Positions 1-10,724 of a stretch of 64,000 nucleotides of DNA are shown here, piece by piece (position 1 is the stretch's first letter; every line of letters begins with the position of its first letter). This DNA is from Panagrolaimus kolymaensis. Lineage: Eukaryota > Nematoda > Chromadorea > Rhabditida > Panagrolaimidae. A model generated the notes under the pieces. The model made no database searches and was not told the DNA's origin. It saw nothing but the letters and a program-made list of their open reading frames with translations. The stretch covers positions 3,162,001 to 3,226,000 of the forward strand of contig JAJQJQ010000024.1 of assembly GCA_028622995.1 (NCBI GenBank). Direction: 5' to 3'. The translations under genes and the position numbers were made by a program.

Positions 1-396
1 TTTTGAGCTACAATGGGTGCATTCAAAGTTCATGGGTCCAAGATAATGTTGTTGCGTATCATCGTCAATTTCTTTGCCTCCTGCAGCTAATTGATTTTTT
101 GGTCTACGTTTATTTCTCATGGCAGTTTTATTTTGTTGGTTTCTTTCAGTTATTTCAGCTTCAGACAGTGTTAATCTTTTATTTTGCATATGATTACGCA
201 TGCTTTCATTTTCAGCCTCTTTTTCAGCTTCTGATAAAGTGGATCTTCTCTCTTGCAACCGTTTTTTTTCATCTTGTTTCTGTTCCTCTGGCATATTTGA
301 TCTACGGTTTTTATCATACTCAGCTCTACGTCTTTTTAGATCAGCTTGATGAATAGCTTCTTGCGAAGCAGTTCTTTTTATAGGTTTCCTTCCCAT
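1..396 (-). CDS. Helitron Rep/helicase-like protein, N-terminal part (partial)
   Basis: An ATG at 396 opens a minus-strand frame that is still open at the window edge (132 codons). The first 100 residues are strongly charged and repetitive: SEAE and NKR motifs recur in a helical, basic region. Near residues 117-132 comes YLGPMNFECTHCSSK, which resembles the Gly-Met-...-Cys-x-x-Cys stretch opening the 'Helitron-like N' region of animal Helitron proteins. Such proteins go on to carry a HUH Rep endonuclease and a PIF1-type helicase that drive rolling-circle transposition; those domains would lie outside this window. The start is supported by stops upstream and by its place 658 bp inside the element's 5' end. 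The Helitron assignment rests on the zinc-finger-like motif plus the matching element terminus. Confidence 0.7.
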   Translation of the reverse strand, partial: MGRKPIKRTASQEAIHQADLKRRRAEYDKNRRSNMPEEQKQDEKKRLQERRSTLSEAEKEAENESMRNHMQNKRLTLSEAEITERNQQNKTAMRNKRRPKNQLAAGGKEIDDDTQQHYLGPMNFECTHCSSK

Positions 397-464
397 TGGT
401 TAAACAAAAGTAAGACAAAAAAATAAAAAGAATAAAGATATATAAATTCTCCCGAAAGAGTTAA

Positions 465-537
465 TGCTTAAGATCACCGAAGTTACCTCAAGGTAGTGCT
501 TAAGACCGCCGAAGAGATCCCAAGGTATGAATGGTTT
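465..537. repeat. 32-bp tandem repeat, two imperfect units
   Basis: TGCTTAAGA..CCGAAG......CAAGGTA occurs twice in a row, at about 465-496 and 497-528, with substitutions between the units. It lies between the Helitron 5' end and the start codon of its protein, so it may be part of the element's leader. Confidence 0.6.
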
Positions 538-806
538 TAAGGCCCAAGTTACCTTTAAAAACAAAATTTCGTTTGATAGCAAAATCAGGTTTTTGCTGTG
601 AGCTATTAGCAAGAGAGCTTCAAGGTCACCGTTTGCGAGCAAGTTTGCAAAATTTATTTGAAGCTTTTTGCTTCTGCGCTTTTATTGGGTTTTTAAGTAT
701 ATGCAAATTAAATTCAAATAGGCGTATGAAAAAAGTTTTACTATTTTTTATTTTCATTCAAATTATAATTAGGTTTTCTTCCTTTAGATGAAACATTTGC
801 AAGTGG

Positions 807-895
807 ATTGGATCCTTTGGGTATATTTGGATCTTTCTTTGGATCTTGGATCTTTTAGCATATTTGGATCTTTTAGTATATTTGGATACCTCACA
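807..895. repeat. GGATC(T)TTT-rich degenerate repeat in Helitron 5' region
   Basis: GGATC followed by TTT or CTTT recurs five or more times at 8-25 bp spacing. The same kind of repeat is present at about 49076-49165 in the related Helitron, and a GATCC-rich stretch in the opposite orientation lies at 17878-18058. Confidence 0.6.
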
Positions 896-1318
896 TTCAA
901 CCGCCGCTCATCATCGCTTCGTTTTTATGCAATGAAAATTTCTTACTTTGAGGTTTCATTCAAATATTATGTAAATTTTTTTCATTTATTTTTCATTTTC
1001 CCATGGAAGATTTCCATGTGAGTACAAACACACACTCAAAATTACTAGGAAGGATCCGTGTTTTTTTTCTTCTCAAAATATTACGTGTTGCTTTATTTGA
1101 ACAGCTTTATTATCATTTTTATTAGTGAATGTTATTAGTAACAAAAACAACAACATCCAACATCAGGTCTGAATTTTTTTGATTTGATTCATTATGAAAA
1201 CAATATTTTTGCGTTTTTTTATAAAATAAATGATCATGAGCTAATATTTTGATTTATTTTTTATGTAAAGCAAGCATAAACTAATTATTGACCTTTTACG
1301 GAAGTGAAAATGTTTGAG

Positions 1319-1327
1319 TATAAAAAG
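1319..1327 (+). promoter_or_regulatory. TATA box (TATAAAAAG) of the 1465 gene
   Basis: TATAAAAAG lies about 140 bp upstream of the start codon at 1465, in an otherwise featureless AT-rich stretch (1055-1464). It faces the strongly biased secreted-protein gene, consistent with a highly expressed gene. Confidence 0.5.
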
Positions 1328-1430
1328 GATCAGAAAAAAATCAGAAAAGCATCAATTTTTCAGTTCGCTTTTAGCTTCTTCGAGATTTAACTTAGTTTTG
1401 GGTTTATTTTTAGAAAAATAATTTTGTTGT

Positions 1431-1437
1431 TTTTCAG
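1431..1437 (+). promoter_or_regulatory. Probable trans-splice or 5'UTR splice acceptor (TTTTCAG)
   Basis: A pyrimidine-rich TTTTTCAG ends 27 bases before the ATG at 1465. No coding sequence precedes it, so it is best read as the SL trans-splice site or the acceptor of a 5'UTR intron. Confidence 0.4.
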
Positions 1438-1464
1438 ACTTTATTTATAATATATTTATTAAAA

Positions 1465-2502
1465 ATGGTTAAATTTCTTATCATTGCTCTTGTTGCTCTT
1501 ACCTCATGTGCATTAGCACAAAATATTGGTGTTGCTGGTCAACAAAGTGGAGCTTCACCTATTGCTGCTGGAGGAAATAAAAATCTTGGTGGTTTAGTTT
1601 TCCCTGGATCTCAACCTCAACAACCTAATAATCAAGTTCGACCAGGTTCACCTCAACAAGGAACGATTGGACAACCCATTCCTCTTTCAAGCCAAAATGG
1701 ATTCCCTCAACAACAAGGTGGTCAACAACAACAATTTGGTGGCTTCCCTGGATCTCAACAACAAACAGGCTTCGGTGGATTCCCACAACAAGGCCAACAA
1801 CAATTTCCAGGACAACAACAAGGAGGCTTTGGTGGTTTTCCACAACAAGGTCAACAAGGAAGTAGTCAACAATTCCCAGGACAACAAGGCGGCCAACAAC
1901 AAGGTAGCTTCCCTGGATTCCCAGGCTTCCCCCAACAAGGAGGCCAACAACAATTCCCCGGCTTCCCTGGACAACAACAAGGTGGCTTCCCAGGATCTCA
2001 ACAAACTGGCTTCCCTGGATTTGGTGGATTTCCTCAACAAGGAGGTCAACAAACTGGCTTCCCTCAACAAGGCCAACAAGGTAGCTTCCCAGGCTTCGGT
2101 GGATTCACAGGATCTCAACAAGGTGGATTCCCCAATTTCCCACAACAAGGACAACAAGGCGGCCAACAATTCCCAGGACAACAAAATGGCCAACAAGGAG
2201 GTTTCGGCAGCTTCCCTCAACAAGGTGGCTTTGGAGGATTTCCCCAACAAGGCAGCTTCCGAGGATCTCAACAAACTGGCTTCCCACAACAAGGTAGCTT
2301 CCCTGGTTTTGGTGGATTCCCCCAACAACAACTTGGAGGATTTGGTGGTCAACAACAATCTGGATTCCCAATGATCCCAAACAATAATGGACAACAACAA
2401 CAACAATTCGGTGGATTTGGACAAGGCCAACTTCGTGCTGCTCAACAACCACAAAATAGCGATGGAGCCAGTGAATATTCTGGAGCTGAAGCTCGTCCAT
2501 AA
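1465..2502 (+). CDS. Secreted Gln/Gly/Pro/Phe-rich low-complexity protein
   Basis: A single-exon gene of 345 codons. Residues 1-18 form a clear signal peptide (MVKFLIIALVALTSCALA) followed by QN. From about residue 50 to 325 the protein is an irregular repeat of FPGFGGFPQQG, QQQGGFPG and GSQQTG modules, almost without charged residues or cysteines. Such secreted, prion-like or cuticle/silk-like proteins are common in nematodes, and the composition suggests an extracellular structural or adhesive role. No catalytic domain is visible. The tail (SDGASEYSGAEARP) is non-repetitive and acidic. Codon choice is repetitive (CAA for Gln), so the repeats are conserved at DNA level too, and long frames open in the other frames are artefacts of that. 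A TATA box and a splice acceptor precede it. The function is inferred from composition only. Confidence 0.9.
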   Translation: MVKFLIIALVALTSCALAQNIGVAGQQSGASPIAAGGNKNLGGLVFPGSQPQQPNNQVRPGSPQQGTIGQPIPLSSQNGFPQQQGGQQQQFGGFPGSQQQTGFGGFPQQGQQQFPGQQQGGFGGFPQQGQQGSSQQFPGQQGGQQQGSFPGFPGFPQQGGQQQFPGFPGQQQGGFPGSQQTGFPGFGGFPQQGGQQTGFPQQGQQGSFPGFGGFTGSQQGGFPNFPQQGQQGGQQFPGQQNGQQGGFGSFPQQGGFGGFPQQGSFRGSQQTGFPQQGSFPGFGGFPQQQLGGFGGQQQSGFPMIPNNNGQQQQQFGGFGQGQLRAAQQPQNSDGASEYSGAEARP

Positions 2503-2855
2503 ATATAATTTAGCTAATTTGTAAAAAAAAATAATGTAATTTTTGCTGTATTTTCATAATTGCTTTTTGCATTATTGACGTAAATAATTTTGTGCTTTCA
2601 TATTTCTCTCTCAATTTTTTGTAAAGATTAAAACCATGCAACTCAATCCACTGTCATTGATACAATAAAGCAAACATACATAAAAATTTGTTCTTTCTCA
2701 TATTCTCTGGCGTTTTGCCTCTAAAAAGCGTCCAACCAAAATTTTGTTTTACCCAAAAAAAGTTTCTTCTTTCAACTTCAAAATCAAAACTTTTGATTGC
2801 TGCTGTGTTGTTGTTTGAATCCAAAAACTATTCTTTGTTGTTTTTTGTTTTTACA
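2503..2855. other. Intergenic, AT-rich
   Basis: Holds the 3' end of the upstream gene, including an AATAAA at about 2664, and the 5' flank of the next gene. Nothing else is recognisable. Confidence 0.5.
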
Positions 2856-3989
2856 ATGGCATTTCGACGTGTTGGATTAATGTTTGCTCGACAAATTACC
2901 GCTTATCGTCAATCATCAAGTTTGCTTTCAAAAGGTGGCTGCGAATATTCAACTTTATTTTCAAACAATGCTTTCGTCGTTTCTTCATTTCCTGTAAACC
3001 TCAATCATGCTCGTCAACTTTCATTTAATCCTGTTTGGTATAATAGTGTATGTATTTGTTAGTCGATAAAAGCTTACTTTATTAATGACTTTTAGGCTTC
3101 AGAAAATCATCCCATGAAAGAAGATAAAAATCAATTGGCTAAAGAAGCTTTGATTCAATTAGAACAAGATGTAGAAAGAGTGTTTATAAACTTTAATGAT
3201 CAAGTGGTTAAATATTTTGCATCTACAACTCTTGAAGATTTGTATGTTACAATTACGATGGAAGATGGAAAGGTATCCTTTACAAAGAAACATACTTACT
3301 TATTTGGTTGTAGCTGTTCTCACGTATATAAACATGTTCATTTTTTAGGTATGCAATGTAAAAGATTTGGGAACAATAAAATATGAACTTCCATTTTTTG
3401 CTTCTCTTGATCTCAATCATAATCCATCTATCATTCCTGAAGTCAAATTAGCTCTTAATCGATTGGATAAAGCTGTCAAACAACAAGGAAATGTCTTACT
3501 TTTTGAACTTCCTGTAAAATCTAAAGATGAAAATGAAATGAATGAAACCAGAAAAGAACTGTTTAAAACTTTTACAAAAGAAATCATTAGTGCGAGTCCA
3601 TTTTTCGCTGTATTTGAATGTTTGGTAAATGTGTGTTTCGTTTTTAGGTTCGTTCAAAGTATGCTAAAACAGTAACATCGTATAAACAGGCATTACAAGC
3701 AGCTAAAATACTTGGATTATTCGAAGCTCAAGCTCGTCAAATTTTGAAAGAATGTGAATTTAGTCAACAAATGAACAATGCAAGACTTAAAGGAAAACCT
3801 TACGACATTTTTGCTGTGAAAGTGAAGCACTTTTATTTACGATGTAAAGAATTGGTTACCGATGCCCTCATCATATTCTGCTTTTCGCTTTCTCTCTATT
3901 ATGGCATCAAATGGTATTTTTATCGAAAACCAAAAGCTGCTGTAGAACAACAACGAAAAATTGATGAACAATCATTTTCTTTTGATTAG
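2856..3989 (+). CDS. Unknown protein with mitochondrial-like N terminus and C-terminal membrane anchor (paralog 1)
   Basis: Four exons give about 323 residues: 2856-3047, 3096-3272, 3349-3609 and 3648-3989, all phase 0. The N terminus (MAFRRVGLMFARQITAYRQ) is Arg/Ser-rich, lacks acidic residues and looks like a mitochondrial presequence. A hydrophilic, partly helical middle follows. One membrane segment lies near residues 283-300 (ALIIFCFSLSLYYGIKWYFY), followed by a short polar tail. The third intron is only 38 bp if the donor is at 3610; an in-frame alternative donor at 3625 would leave 23 bp, which is too short. The next gene is a tandem paralog with the same exon plan, sharing (R)QLSFN at the end of exon 1, DLY/DIVTxxxEDGK-like ends of exon 2 and YxxPFxASLDL in exon 3. 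I do not recognise the family; topology suggests an outer or inner mitochondrial membrane tail-anchored protein. Confidence 0.75.
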
Positions 3990-4276
3990 TATTCTAAATA
4001 TTAAATAGCATTGTTTTACTTTATGTGTAGCTAGCCTTCTTGTTAGTTATAACTTTGTTAGATTATGTTGTTATAAAATTATTTTACTTAAATTAAGTTT
4101 CTGTTAGACGTTTTATCGAATCTGTTATTATCGCAATATCGTCATTAAAAGTTTTTTGAACTACTAACATTACTTTTACGATTACAATTTGTTGCCTTTC
4201 CCATTTATGATACTGTTTTTAGAGATTGATCTTGATTGCTTCCAAGAACATTATTTGTTGTTAGTTTTTTTCATCA

Positions 4277-5300
4277 ATGACTTCTCGAAGATCTGGATTA
4301 TTGCTATTTCGACAAATTAGCACCTATCGTCAACCTTCAACTTTACGTTCAAACAATTATGTCGTCGTTACTTCATTTCCTGTAAGCCTCGATCATGTTC
4401 GTCAACTTTCTTTCAATCATGTTTTATATGGACGAGTAAGTTACTTTTACGATACTAATATTGTTTTACAACAATCTCATTTTTAGACTACTGAACGAAG
4501 AGCTGAAGAACGAAGGACGGAACTCGCAAAAAAATTTAGAGCTCAATATGAAGAAGAAAAAGAAAAATTGCTTGCCAAGTTTAATGATTATGCTGTTCAA
4601 TATTTTTCATCTGTACCTATTGACGAATTGGATATTACCGTTACTTTGAAAGATGGAAAAGTGAGGCTTGCGAATGTAATACAAATATAACAATGTATTT
4701 TTTAGGAACGAAAAATTAAAAATTTGGGTACTGTAAAATACAAACGTCCATTTTATGCTTCTCTAGATCTTAGCAATGATCCTTCTCAAATTTCTGCGGT
4801 CAAGAATGCTTTACATCAGTCAAGCCATTTTGTTATAAAAATGAGAAATATCCTAATTTTTGCTCTTCCTCGCAAATTCAAAGATGAAAGTGATATGGCT
4901 AAAGCAAAGAAAGTATTGTTTGAAGAATTGGATGAAGAATGGGAAAATGTATGTATCCAAGCTTTTAGTAGTTTATTAGGAAATGGTCTAATTATCATCG
5001 TTTTAGATTGTTATCAAACTCAATAAAGCTGCAACTCTTAATAACATGCCTTTTGATTCCATGCTTTATTATACTACTGTTAAACCTAAATTGGAACTTC
5101 GATGGAAACTCTGTGAATTACATCAAAAATGCGACAATGCTAAATTGAAAGGAAATACTTTGGAAACTTATGTTATCGTCATGAAGATGGTTTCTGTCCG
5201 TTACAAACTTTTTTTAATTGGAAATAAGCAATCTTATATTCGTCTTATTGGATTATTTGGCTTTGTAGCTTTCGTATATACTTTGTTTAGAAACTTTTAA
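4277..5300 (+). CDS. Unknown protein with mitochondrial-like N terminus and C-terminal membrane anchor (paralog 2)
   Basis: Four phase-0 exons, 4277-4435, 4487-4660, 4706-4948 and 5007-5300, encode about 289 residues. The N terminus (MTSRRSGLLLFRQISTYRQ) is again basic and presequence-like. Exon 2 encodes a charged helix rich in Glu, Arg and Lys (TTERRAEERRTEL...), likely coiled-coil. The C terminus carries one hydrophobic segment (IRLIGLFGFVAFVYTLF) and ends a few residues later, so it would be tail-anchored. Intron positions match those of the gene at 2856, which shows a tandem duplication, but the two have diverged substantially in exon 4. The function is unknown. The start was chosen because it aligns with the paralog and gives phase-0 splicing throughout. 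Confidence 0.75.
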
Positions 5301-5626
5301 GTTTACTCGAAATCGTAAAAAAACTACTGTTGAATAGTTTATATTGTAATGAATTTCTTTTTGTGTTTTGTTATTAAAGTTATTATAAAATTTTTTTTTC
5401 TTTTATATTCTCTTTGATTTTTGAGACAAACACATTTGTTTACAAACCCGTTGTATATGTAAATTTTCTGTTTCGCTAAACGTATGTATTCCACATTTTT
5501 TTTGAATTATTATAGGAACACAGCAACCTTGCTTCATTCATTAATCATCGACGACGGAGCTTTGCTGCTTTATCTCTTCTTTTTCTCCAACATTTTATTA
5601 TTATTACTTGAAATTATTATCAAATA
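5301..5626. other. Intergenic
   Basis: AT-rich spacer with an AATAAA-free 3' flank and the 5' flank of the SMIM12-like gene. Nothing else seen. Confidence 0.4.
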
Positions 5627-5891
5627 ATGTGGTGGCGAATTATTAGAATCTGTAAGTTTTTTTCTCACTTTTCTTCGTTTTCCACCATAAACATTTAATT
5701 TCTTTCTTTTTTTAGCTACATCTGTATATAGTGTATTTCCTCTGGCAATTTTCGTTGGAACTATTGGTGTTTATTTTGAACAAAAATATGTTGGAAAAAG
5801 AAAAGAAATTCCATATTTAGAAAAATCTTTGATTCAACTTCGAAAGGAACGATTAATGATGGCTGAAGAAGAAAATAAAAATTCAATGTGA
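5627..5891 (+). CDS. SMIM12-like small single-pass membrane protein
   Basis: Two exons (5627-5651 and 5716-5891, phase 1 junction) encode 66 residues. After a short start (MWWRIIRIS) comes a membrane segment, SVFPLAIFVGTIGVYFE, then a basic, helical tail (QKYVGKRKEIPYLEKS...). The order Phe-Pro-hydrophobic-Val-Gly-x-Gly-Tyr/Phe-Glu followed by a charged tail matches small integral membrane protein 12 (UPF0767), a conserved animal protein of about 90 residues without an assigned biochemical role. The nematode version is shorter at the C terminus. The first exon is tiny, but the start codon, donor (GTAAGT) and acceptor (TTTTTTAG) are all good. Confidence 0.7.
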
Positions 5892-6582
5892 TCCTGAAAT
5901 TGATTATTATATCTCGTTTTTTAACGTCTATTTTGTACTTTTTTTAAACTAACATTTGTATGTGTAATTTCTAATCTATCAAAAAAATAAATAGAATGCT
6001 TTTGTATTTTTAACAACTTTTTTTTAATTTTTCTGCTGGAAATACTTTTCTTTGTAACGAAAAATAGTTTTCTTTAACACATTTTTTTGTTAAAAGCTTT
6101 TTATTTTTGCTTGTTGCTTTTTTGAGCCGTTTTAAAAAAAATAATTATAATAATAAAAAATATTGGTGAATCAGAAGCTAAAAAATACGAAAGAAATATG
6201 TAATAAAACTTTTTTTTTAAAGCGATGTATGTATGTGAAAGTCGATAAAATAAAAATGGTGAACAACAAAAATAGCTTTCCCAAAAAGAAAAAAAGCTGA
6301 ATTGAAGAATGAAAGAAAAAATACAGATGCGCGCGCATAATTTTTTTTTCTAGCATGTAAAAGCAACAATCAAAATAAAATTGAGCAACTAACATGAAAG
6401 AAGAAAACAAGCTAGCTGAGAGTAGTGACTAAAATCATCCAAAAAAAGTTTTGTCGTTGTTGTTGTTGCTGTAAACTAACGATAATATTTTTTTTGATAA
6501 AGAAAATAAAAAAGAAAAAGTGCGAAAAATTTGGGAGGAAAATAAAATAAAAATTTTAGGAAAAATATTCTTCTTTTAAAAT
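5892..6582. other. Intergenic, AT-rich
   Basis: Separates the SMIM12-like gene from villin. It contains long A/T runs, an AATAAA near 5987 and a GCGCGC hexamer near 6330. No gene or repeat seen. Confidence 0.4.
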
Positions 6583-9500
6583 ATGGATGATTCAGCAATA
6601 AATCGAATTACTGATTTTAAAGGTTATGGAGTTGTTGAAGGCATCGTTGTTTGGGTTATCAAGGTAAAATTTAAATAGAATTAAGCGGCTTTCAGAGAAT
6701 ATAAAAAAAGAAAATTAATGAAAAATATCCAACGAATTTTAGAAAAGTTTTCTTGTTTTCTTTTATTTTTCGTTTTTAAAGCAAAATCTAAAATCGAAAA
6801 AACAATGATTTTTATTTTTTACAATAAATTAATTCTTAAATTTTTGTTTTTTTAGTCAACAAATTTAATTGAAATTATCCCCCATGAAAATTATGGCCAA
6901 TTTGATGAAACTTTAACATATTTATGCCTCCAAACTCATGGTTCACCAATTCCTCATTCATGGGATGCATATTTTTGGTTGGGTGAAAATTCTTCTTCCG
7001 ATCGTCAATGTCTCGCAGCTTTAAAAGCCACAGAGCTTGATCGATATTTAAAAAATCAAGCTAATTTACATCGAGAAGTTCAAGGTCATGAATCAGCGGC
7101 TTTTTTGGGACTTTTTAAAGGAAAATTACGGTATGTTTTTAATTTTCGTTTCGAGAACATAAAATTTAAGTTTTTCGCCTCGAGACACTGAATTTTTTGG
7201 CTTTCATTTTGAAATCCTAAAATTTTTTTAAATAATGATTTTTTAGATACGAAAAAGGTTCATCGTCTAGAATTTTGAAATCCACAGCTGGAAACGCCAC
7301 GAAAAGGCTTTATCATATCAAAGGAAAAAAGCATTGCCGGGTTGTGGAAGTTCCATTTGCTTTTAATTCATTAAATCAAGATGATGTTTTCATTTTGGAT
7401 GCAGGAGATAGAATTTTTGTTTGGAATGGGCCCCATTCAAATAATGGTGAAAAGGTTAAAGGTGCAGAAGTGGCAAGAAATATTCGAGATTTTGAACGAG
7501 CTGGAAGGTCAAGAATTGAATTCATTGGTAAGGTTAAAAAATGGAGTGTTTTAGTGTAGTTTAAAAAAAACAAAAATTGATTAGAAAATAAAAATCGTCT
7601 CAAGGCGAAAAATTTATATTTAAAACATAGAATTTAATTTTAGAATCTTCTTTATTTTTGATTCGAGAAAATTTTCTTGTGAAATTTAATTAATTCAAAA
7701 AAAAACATTGTCTCAGCGGGAATTTTTTAAATATGAAATTGGTTTTAAATTTTTTTAAATTTTTGTTTCGGATATTTTTTTGGCTACAATAAACATTCTT
7801 TTTTTGTTGATCAAAGTTTAACGATTTTTAAATTCTCTTTTTTTTAAAACCCTCAAAATTTTTTAGACGATGAATGGGATTCACATCCAGAATTTTTTGA
7901 AGTACTTGGTTGTAAACCTTTGCCCGCGGTAAGCCGAGCAAATGATAGTGATGAAGAATTTGAAAAGCAAGAAAACAAAACGATGCAACTCTTTCGAGTT
8001 TCGGATGCTTCAGGCGATCTTGTTATTACACCAATTATTGAAGGGAAAATTTCATATAAAAATTTGGATACAAATGATTGCTTTTTTCTTGATACTGGTT
8101 CGCCAGCTTCAGGACTTTATGCATGGCTTGGAAAAAATTGTACTGATCTAGAAAGGAAAGCAGTTTGGGATAATGCATTGGTAAAATTTTTCGAATACAT
8201 TTTTTTTTAAAATATAAAATCAAAATTTAAATTTTTTTACAGGAATATCTCAAACGTAAAAACCTTCCAAATCATACACCCATTTGTAAAATAAATGAAA
8301 ATCATGAACCTGCCCTTTTTCGAGCTTTACTTAATTTTCCAGTGGAAAAAGTAATTCAAAATCAACAACATTCAATTAGCAGGGGAATAGCTCAAATAGA
8401 TTCAAAAGAAAAAGTTGATATTTCGTTAATGCAAATTTCACGAAAACAAAGCATCATTGAATCCATGGATGATGGAAATGGAAAGAAAAAAGTTTGGAGA
8501 ATTGCTGCATTTGATATTCATTTAATTTCTGAAAATGAACATGGAATTTTTTATTCTGGTGATTCATATATTATTTTTTATAATTCAATTAAAGTTCAAG
8601 GTGGAATTATTTATTATTGGCTTGGGTAAGCTTAACTTTGCAAAAAAAAATTTAATGCCATGGAAATTTAAAAATTTGATTTTTATTTCCATTCGAGACA
8701 ATTTATTAAAATAATTTGGTCTCGAGGAGATAAATAAATAAAGTTAAAAATTAAAATAAAATTTTACCGGAAAAATATTTTTTGTTTTTCAGAAATCATA
8801 GCACCACAGATGAAAAAGCTACAGCCGCATTTTTTGTAAATCGAATAGATGAACTTGAATGCAAAGGAAAGGCAATGCAAATGAGAGTCATCCAATTTAA
8901 AGAACCCGAACATTTCCTTAAAATTTTTGATAATGCCATTGTCATTCTTAAAGGCGGCGTGGAATCGGGTTTTAATTCTCCACGATCAGCTTTGAAAGAT
9001 TTTAAACCAAATTTTGGTTTCACAAAAAATTCTAGTCTTTGTCAATTATTTCAAATTCGAGGTCGTCGAATTGTTGAAGTTGAAGTATCAGCAAAAAATT
9101 TGAATAGCAATGATATATTTTTTGTTAAAACTGCTGAATTTAAAAAAGGTTTCACTTGGATTGGAAAAGTAAGTATTATTAAAAAAAAATAGAAACTTTT
9201 AGATTTCGAAAAATAAAATAAAAATATGCAAATTTGTGTTTTTTATTTTTTTAGGGTGCAAGTCGAGAAGAGCATGAAACAGCTTTAAAAGTGGTAGAAA
9301 TTTTTGATTTAGATGAGGATAAACAAATTGATGAAGGAAATGAACCTGAACATTTTTGGGAAATTCTTTGTGGAAAACAAGATTATGCTAAAGGTGCTCG
9401 GCTGGAAGTGAGTTTAAATCCGCCTGTATCGTAGCTTAAAAAATTCTAATAATATTTGTTGTAGGATCCAAATCCCGAATATGCAAGCCGCTTATTTCAT

Positions 9501-10325
9501 TGTTCAAATGCGAAAGGAAAATTTGTTGTTGAAGAAATTGTTGATTTCACTCAACAAGTTTGTAATTTTTTGAAATAATTTCGGAGTTCCAAAGTAATTT
9601 TCATTACAGGATTTGGAATCCGATGATGTCATGATTTTAGATACATTTGATGAAATTTATGTTTGGTTGGGCCAAAATTCAAATATTGAAGAAAAAAAGG
9701 CTGCCCTTGATACAGTTTTAGTTAGTTTTTTATCTTAAAAAACTTTTTAAGTTTATCAAAATTATTTTAAATAATTTTAGCGCTATGTAGCTGCAGATAA
9801 AAGCGGACGCACCGAAGAAAATACTAATCTTTTAGTGGTTAAACAAAATTTTGAACCATCCAGTTTTAAAGCTCATTTTGGAATTTGGGATGATCGATTA
9901 TGGGATGTAAGTTTTTTGCATTCGAAACAAAATTTTTGTCTATCGACGAAGACCGATTTTTTTTTTCAGAACGAAGTTGGTTATGATAAACTAAAAGAGT
10001 TGATTAGTCGTAATGTCGACTTCCTCCAAGATCATCATCAAACCACTCCCCTGAATGTCCGTGAATTTGAAGCTGAATTTACAAAAACTCATCCAATTGA
10101 AACCCTTCGAGTTTCAGCGGATAAACTTCCATTTGGCGTTGATCCAGTTAATAAAGAGGTAGCTAGCCCCAAAAATTTAAAATAATAATTTTTATTTAAT
10201 TAATTTTTTAGAAACATTTAAATGACGAAGATTTTATTAAAGCTTTTGGTTTGACTAAACGGGAATATGATGAATTACCAAAATGGCGACAAATTGATGC
10301 TAAAAAACGTGCTTTACTTTTTTAA
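6583..10325 (+). CDS. viln-1: Villin-like actin-binding protein (six gelsolin repeats plus headpiece)
   Basis: Twelve exons with consistent phases give about 831 residues, the usual villin size: 6583-6663, 6856-7130, 7247-7527, 7867-8180, 8243-8625, 8793-9168, 9255-9407, 9465-9557, 9610-9720, 9781-9906, 9970-10158, 10212-10325. Six gelsolin-type repeats are recognisable. G1 is near residues 15-115 (AYFWLGENSSSDRQ), G2 130-215 (DDVFILDAGDRIFVWNG), G3 255-340 (DCFFLDTG...YAWLGKN), G4 400-500 (GDSYIIFYN...IIYYWLG), G5 530-620 and G6 640-735 (DDVMILDTFDEIYVWLGQN). The last 60 residues are a villin headpiece with LPFGVDPVNKE, the KREYDELPKWRQ motif and a terminal KKRALLF. Villins cap, sever and bundle actin filaments in a calcium-dependent way, typically in microvilli. 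The G3-G4 linker is long and Ser/Gln-rich. The headpiece argues for orthology with C. elegans viln-1 rather than the gelsolin-like gsnl-1. Confidence 0.93.
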
Positions 10326-10724
10326 CATTTTTTGTTTTCTTTAAAGAATATTTTTTAAATAAATAAATTTATTTTTTATCGACTTTTGTGATTTTACAAA
10401 AATTATAAATGAAGTAAGCACTTTATTAGAAAACCAGGTTGCAAAGTTTTTTCTTACTTTTCCCATAATTATTAAAAAAATAACCTCAAGTCCAAAAAAT
10501 AAATCACAAACAAGAAAAAAATACTTGGTAAGAAAACAAAAAACAATTAAAAAATGATGGAAGATTGTTGCATCATTCCATTTATTTTTATTCGCCAAAA
10601 TTAATCGATTTTTTTAATTATTTTTTTTTAATTTTTTATTTATATATTTTATTGGGTTATTTTTATTGTTTTTGTATGATGGAATTTTAATAATAATAAA
10701 TTTGGGAGAAACTATACTTATTGG
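10326..10724. other. Intergenic between convergent genes
   Basis: 3' flanks of villin (AAATAAATAAATT at about 10357) and of the minus-strand hypothetical gene. Nothing else seen. Confidence 0.4.

Larger units (their letters stand above)
1..1054 (-). mobile_element. Helitron, 5' portion (left part outside window)
   Basis: On the minus strand the element begins at 1054 with TCCTTCCTAGTAATTTTG, preceded by a host A as expected for Helitron insertion between A and T. The same terminus starts the elements ending at 15137 and 49344, which fixes the boundary by comparison. Downstream (leftward) come a palindromic CATGGAA/TTCCATG stretch near 1002-1018, a GGATC-rich repeat and a 32-bp tandem repeat. 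The ORF of a Helitron-type protein then starts at 396 and runs off the window edge. The 3' hairpin end is not in the window. The block 797-1054 is clearly similar to 49076-49344. The element may be autonomous, but only the first 132 codons of its ORF are visible. Confidence 0.75.

Noticed and set aside
3..356. Plus-strand Phe/Gln-rich frame at the left edge
   Set aside because: Antisense shadow of the Helitron protein frame on the minus strand.
1625..2500. Long frames in other phases and antisense of the Q-rich gene
   Set aside because: The CAACAA/GGTGGA repeats leave all frames open; only the frame with a signal peptide, TATA box and upstream acceptor is credible.
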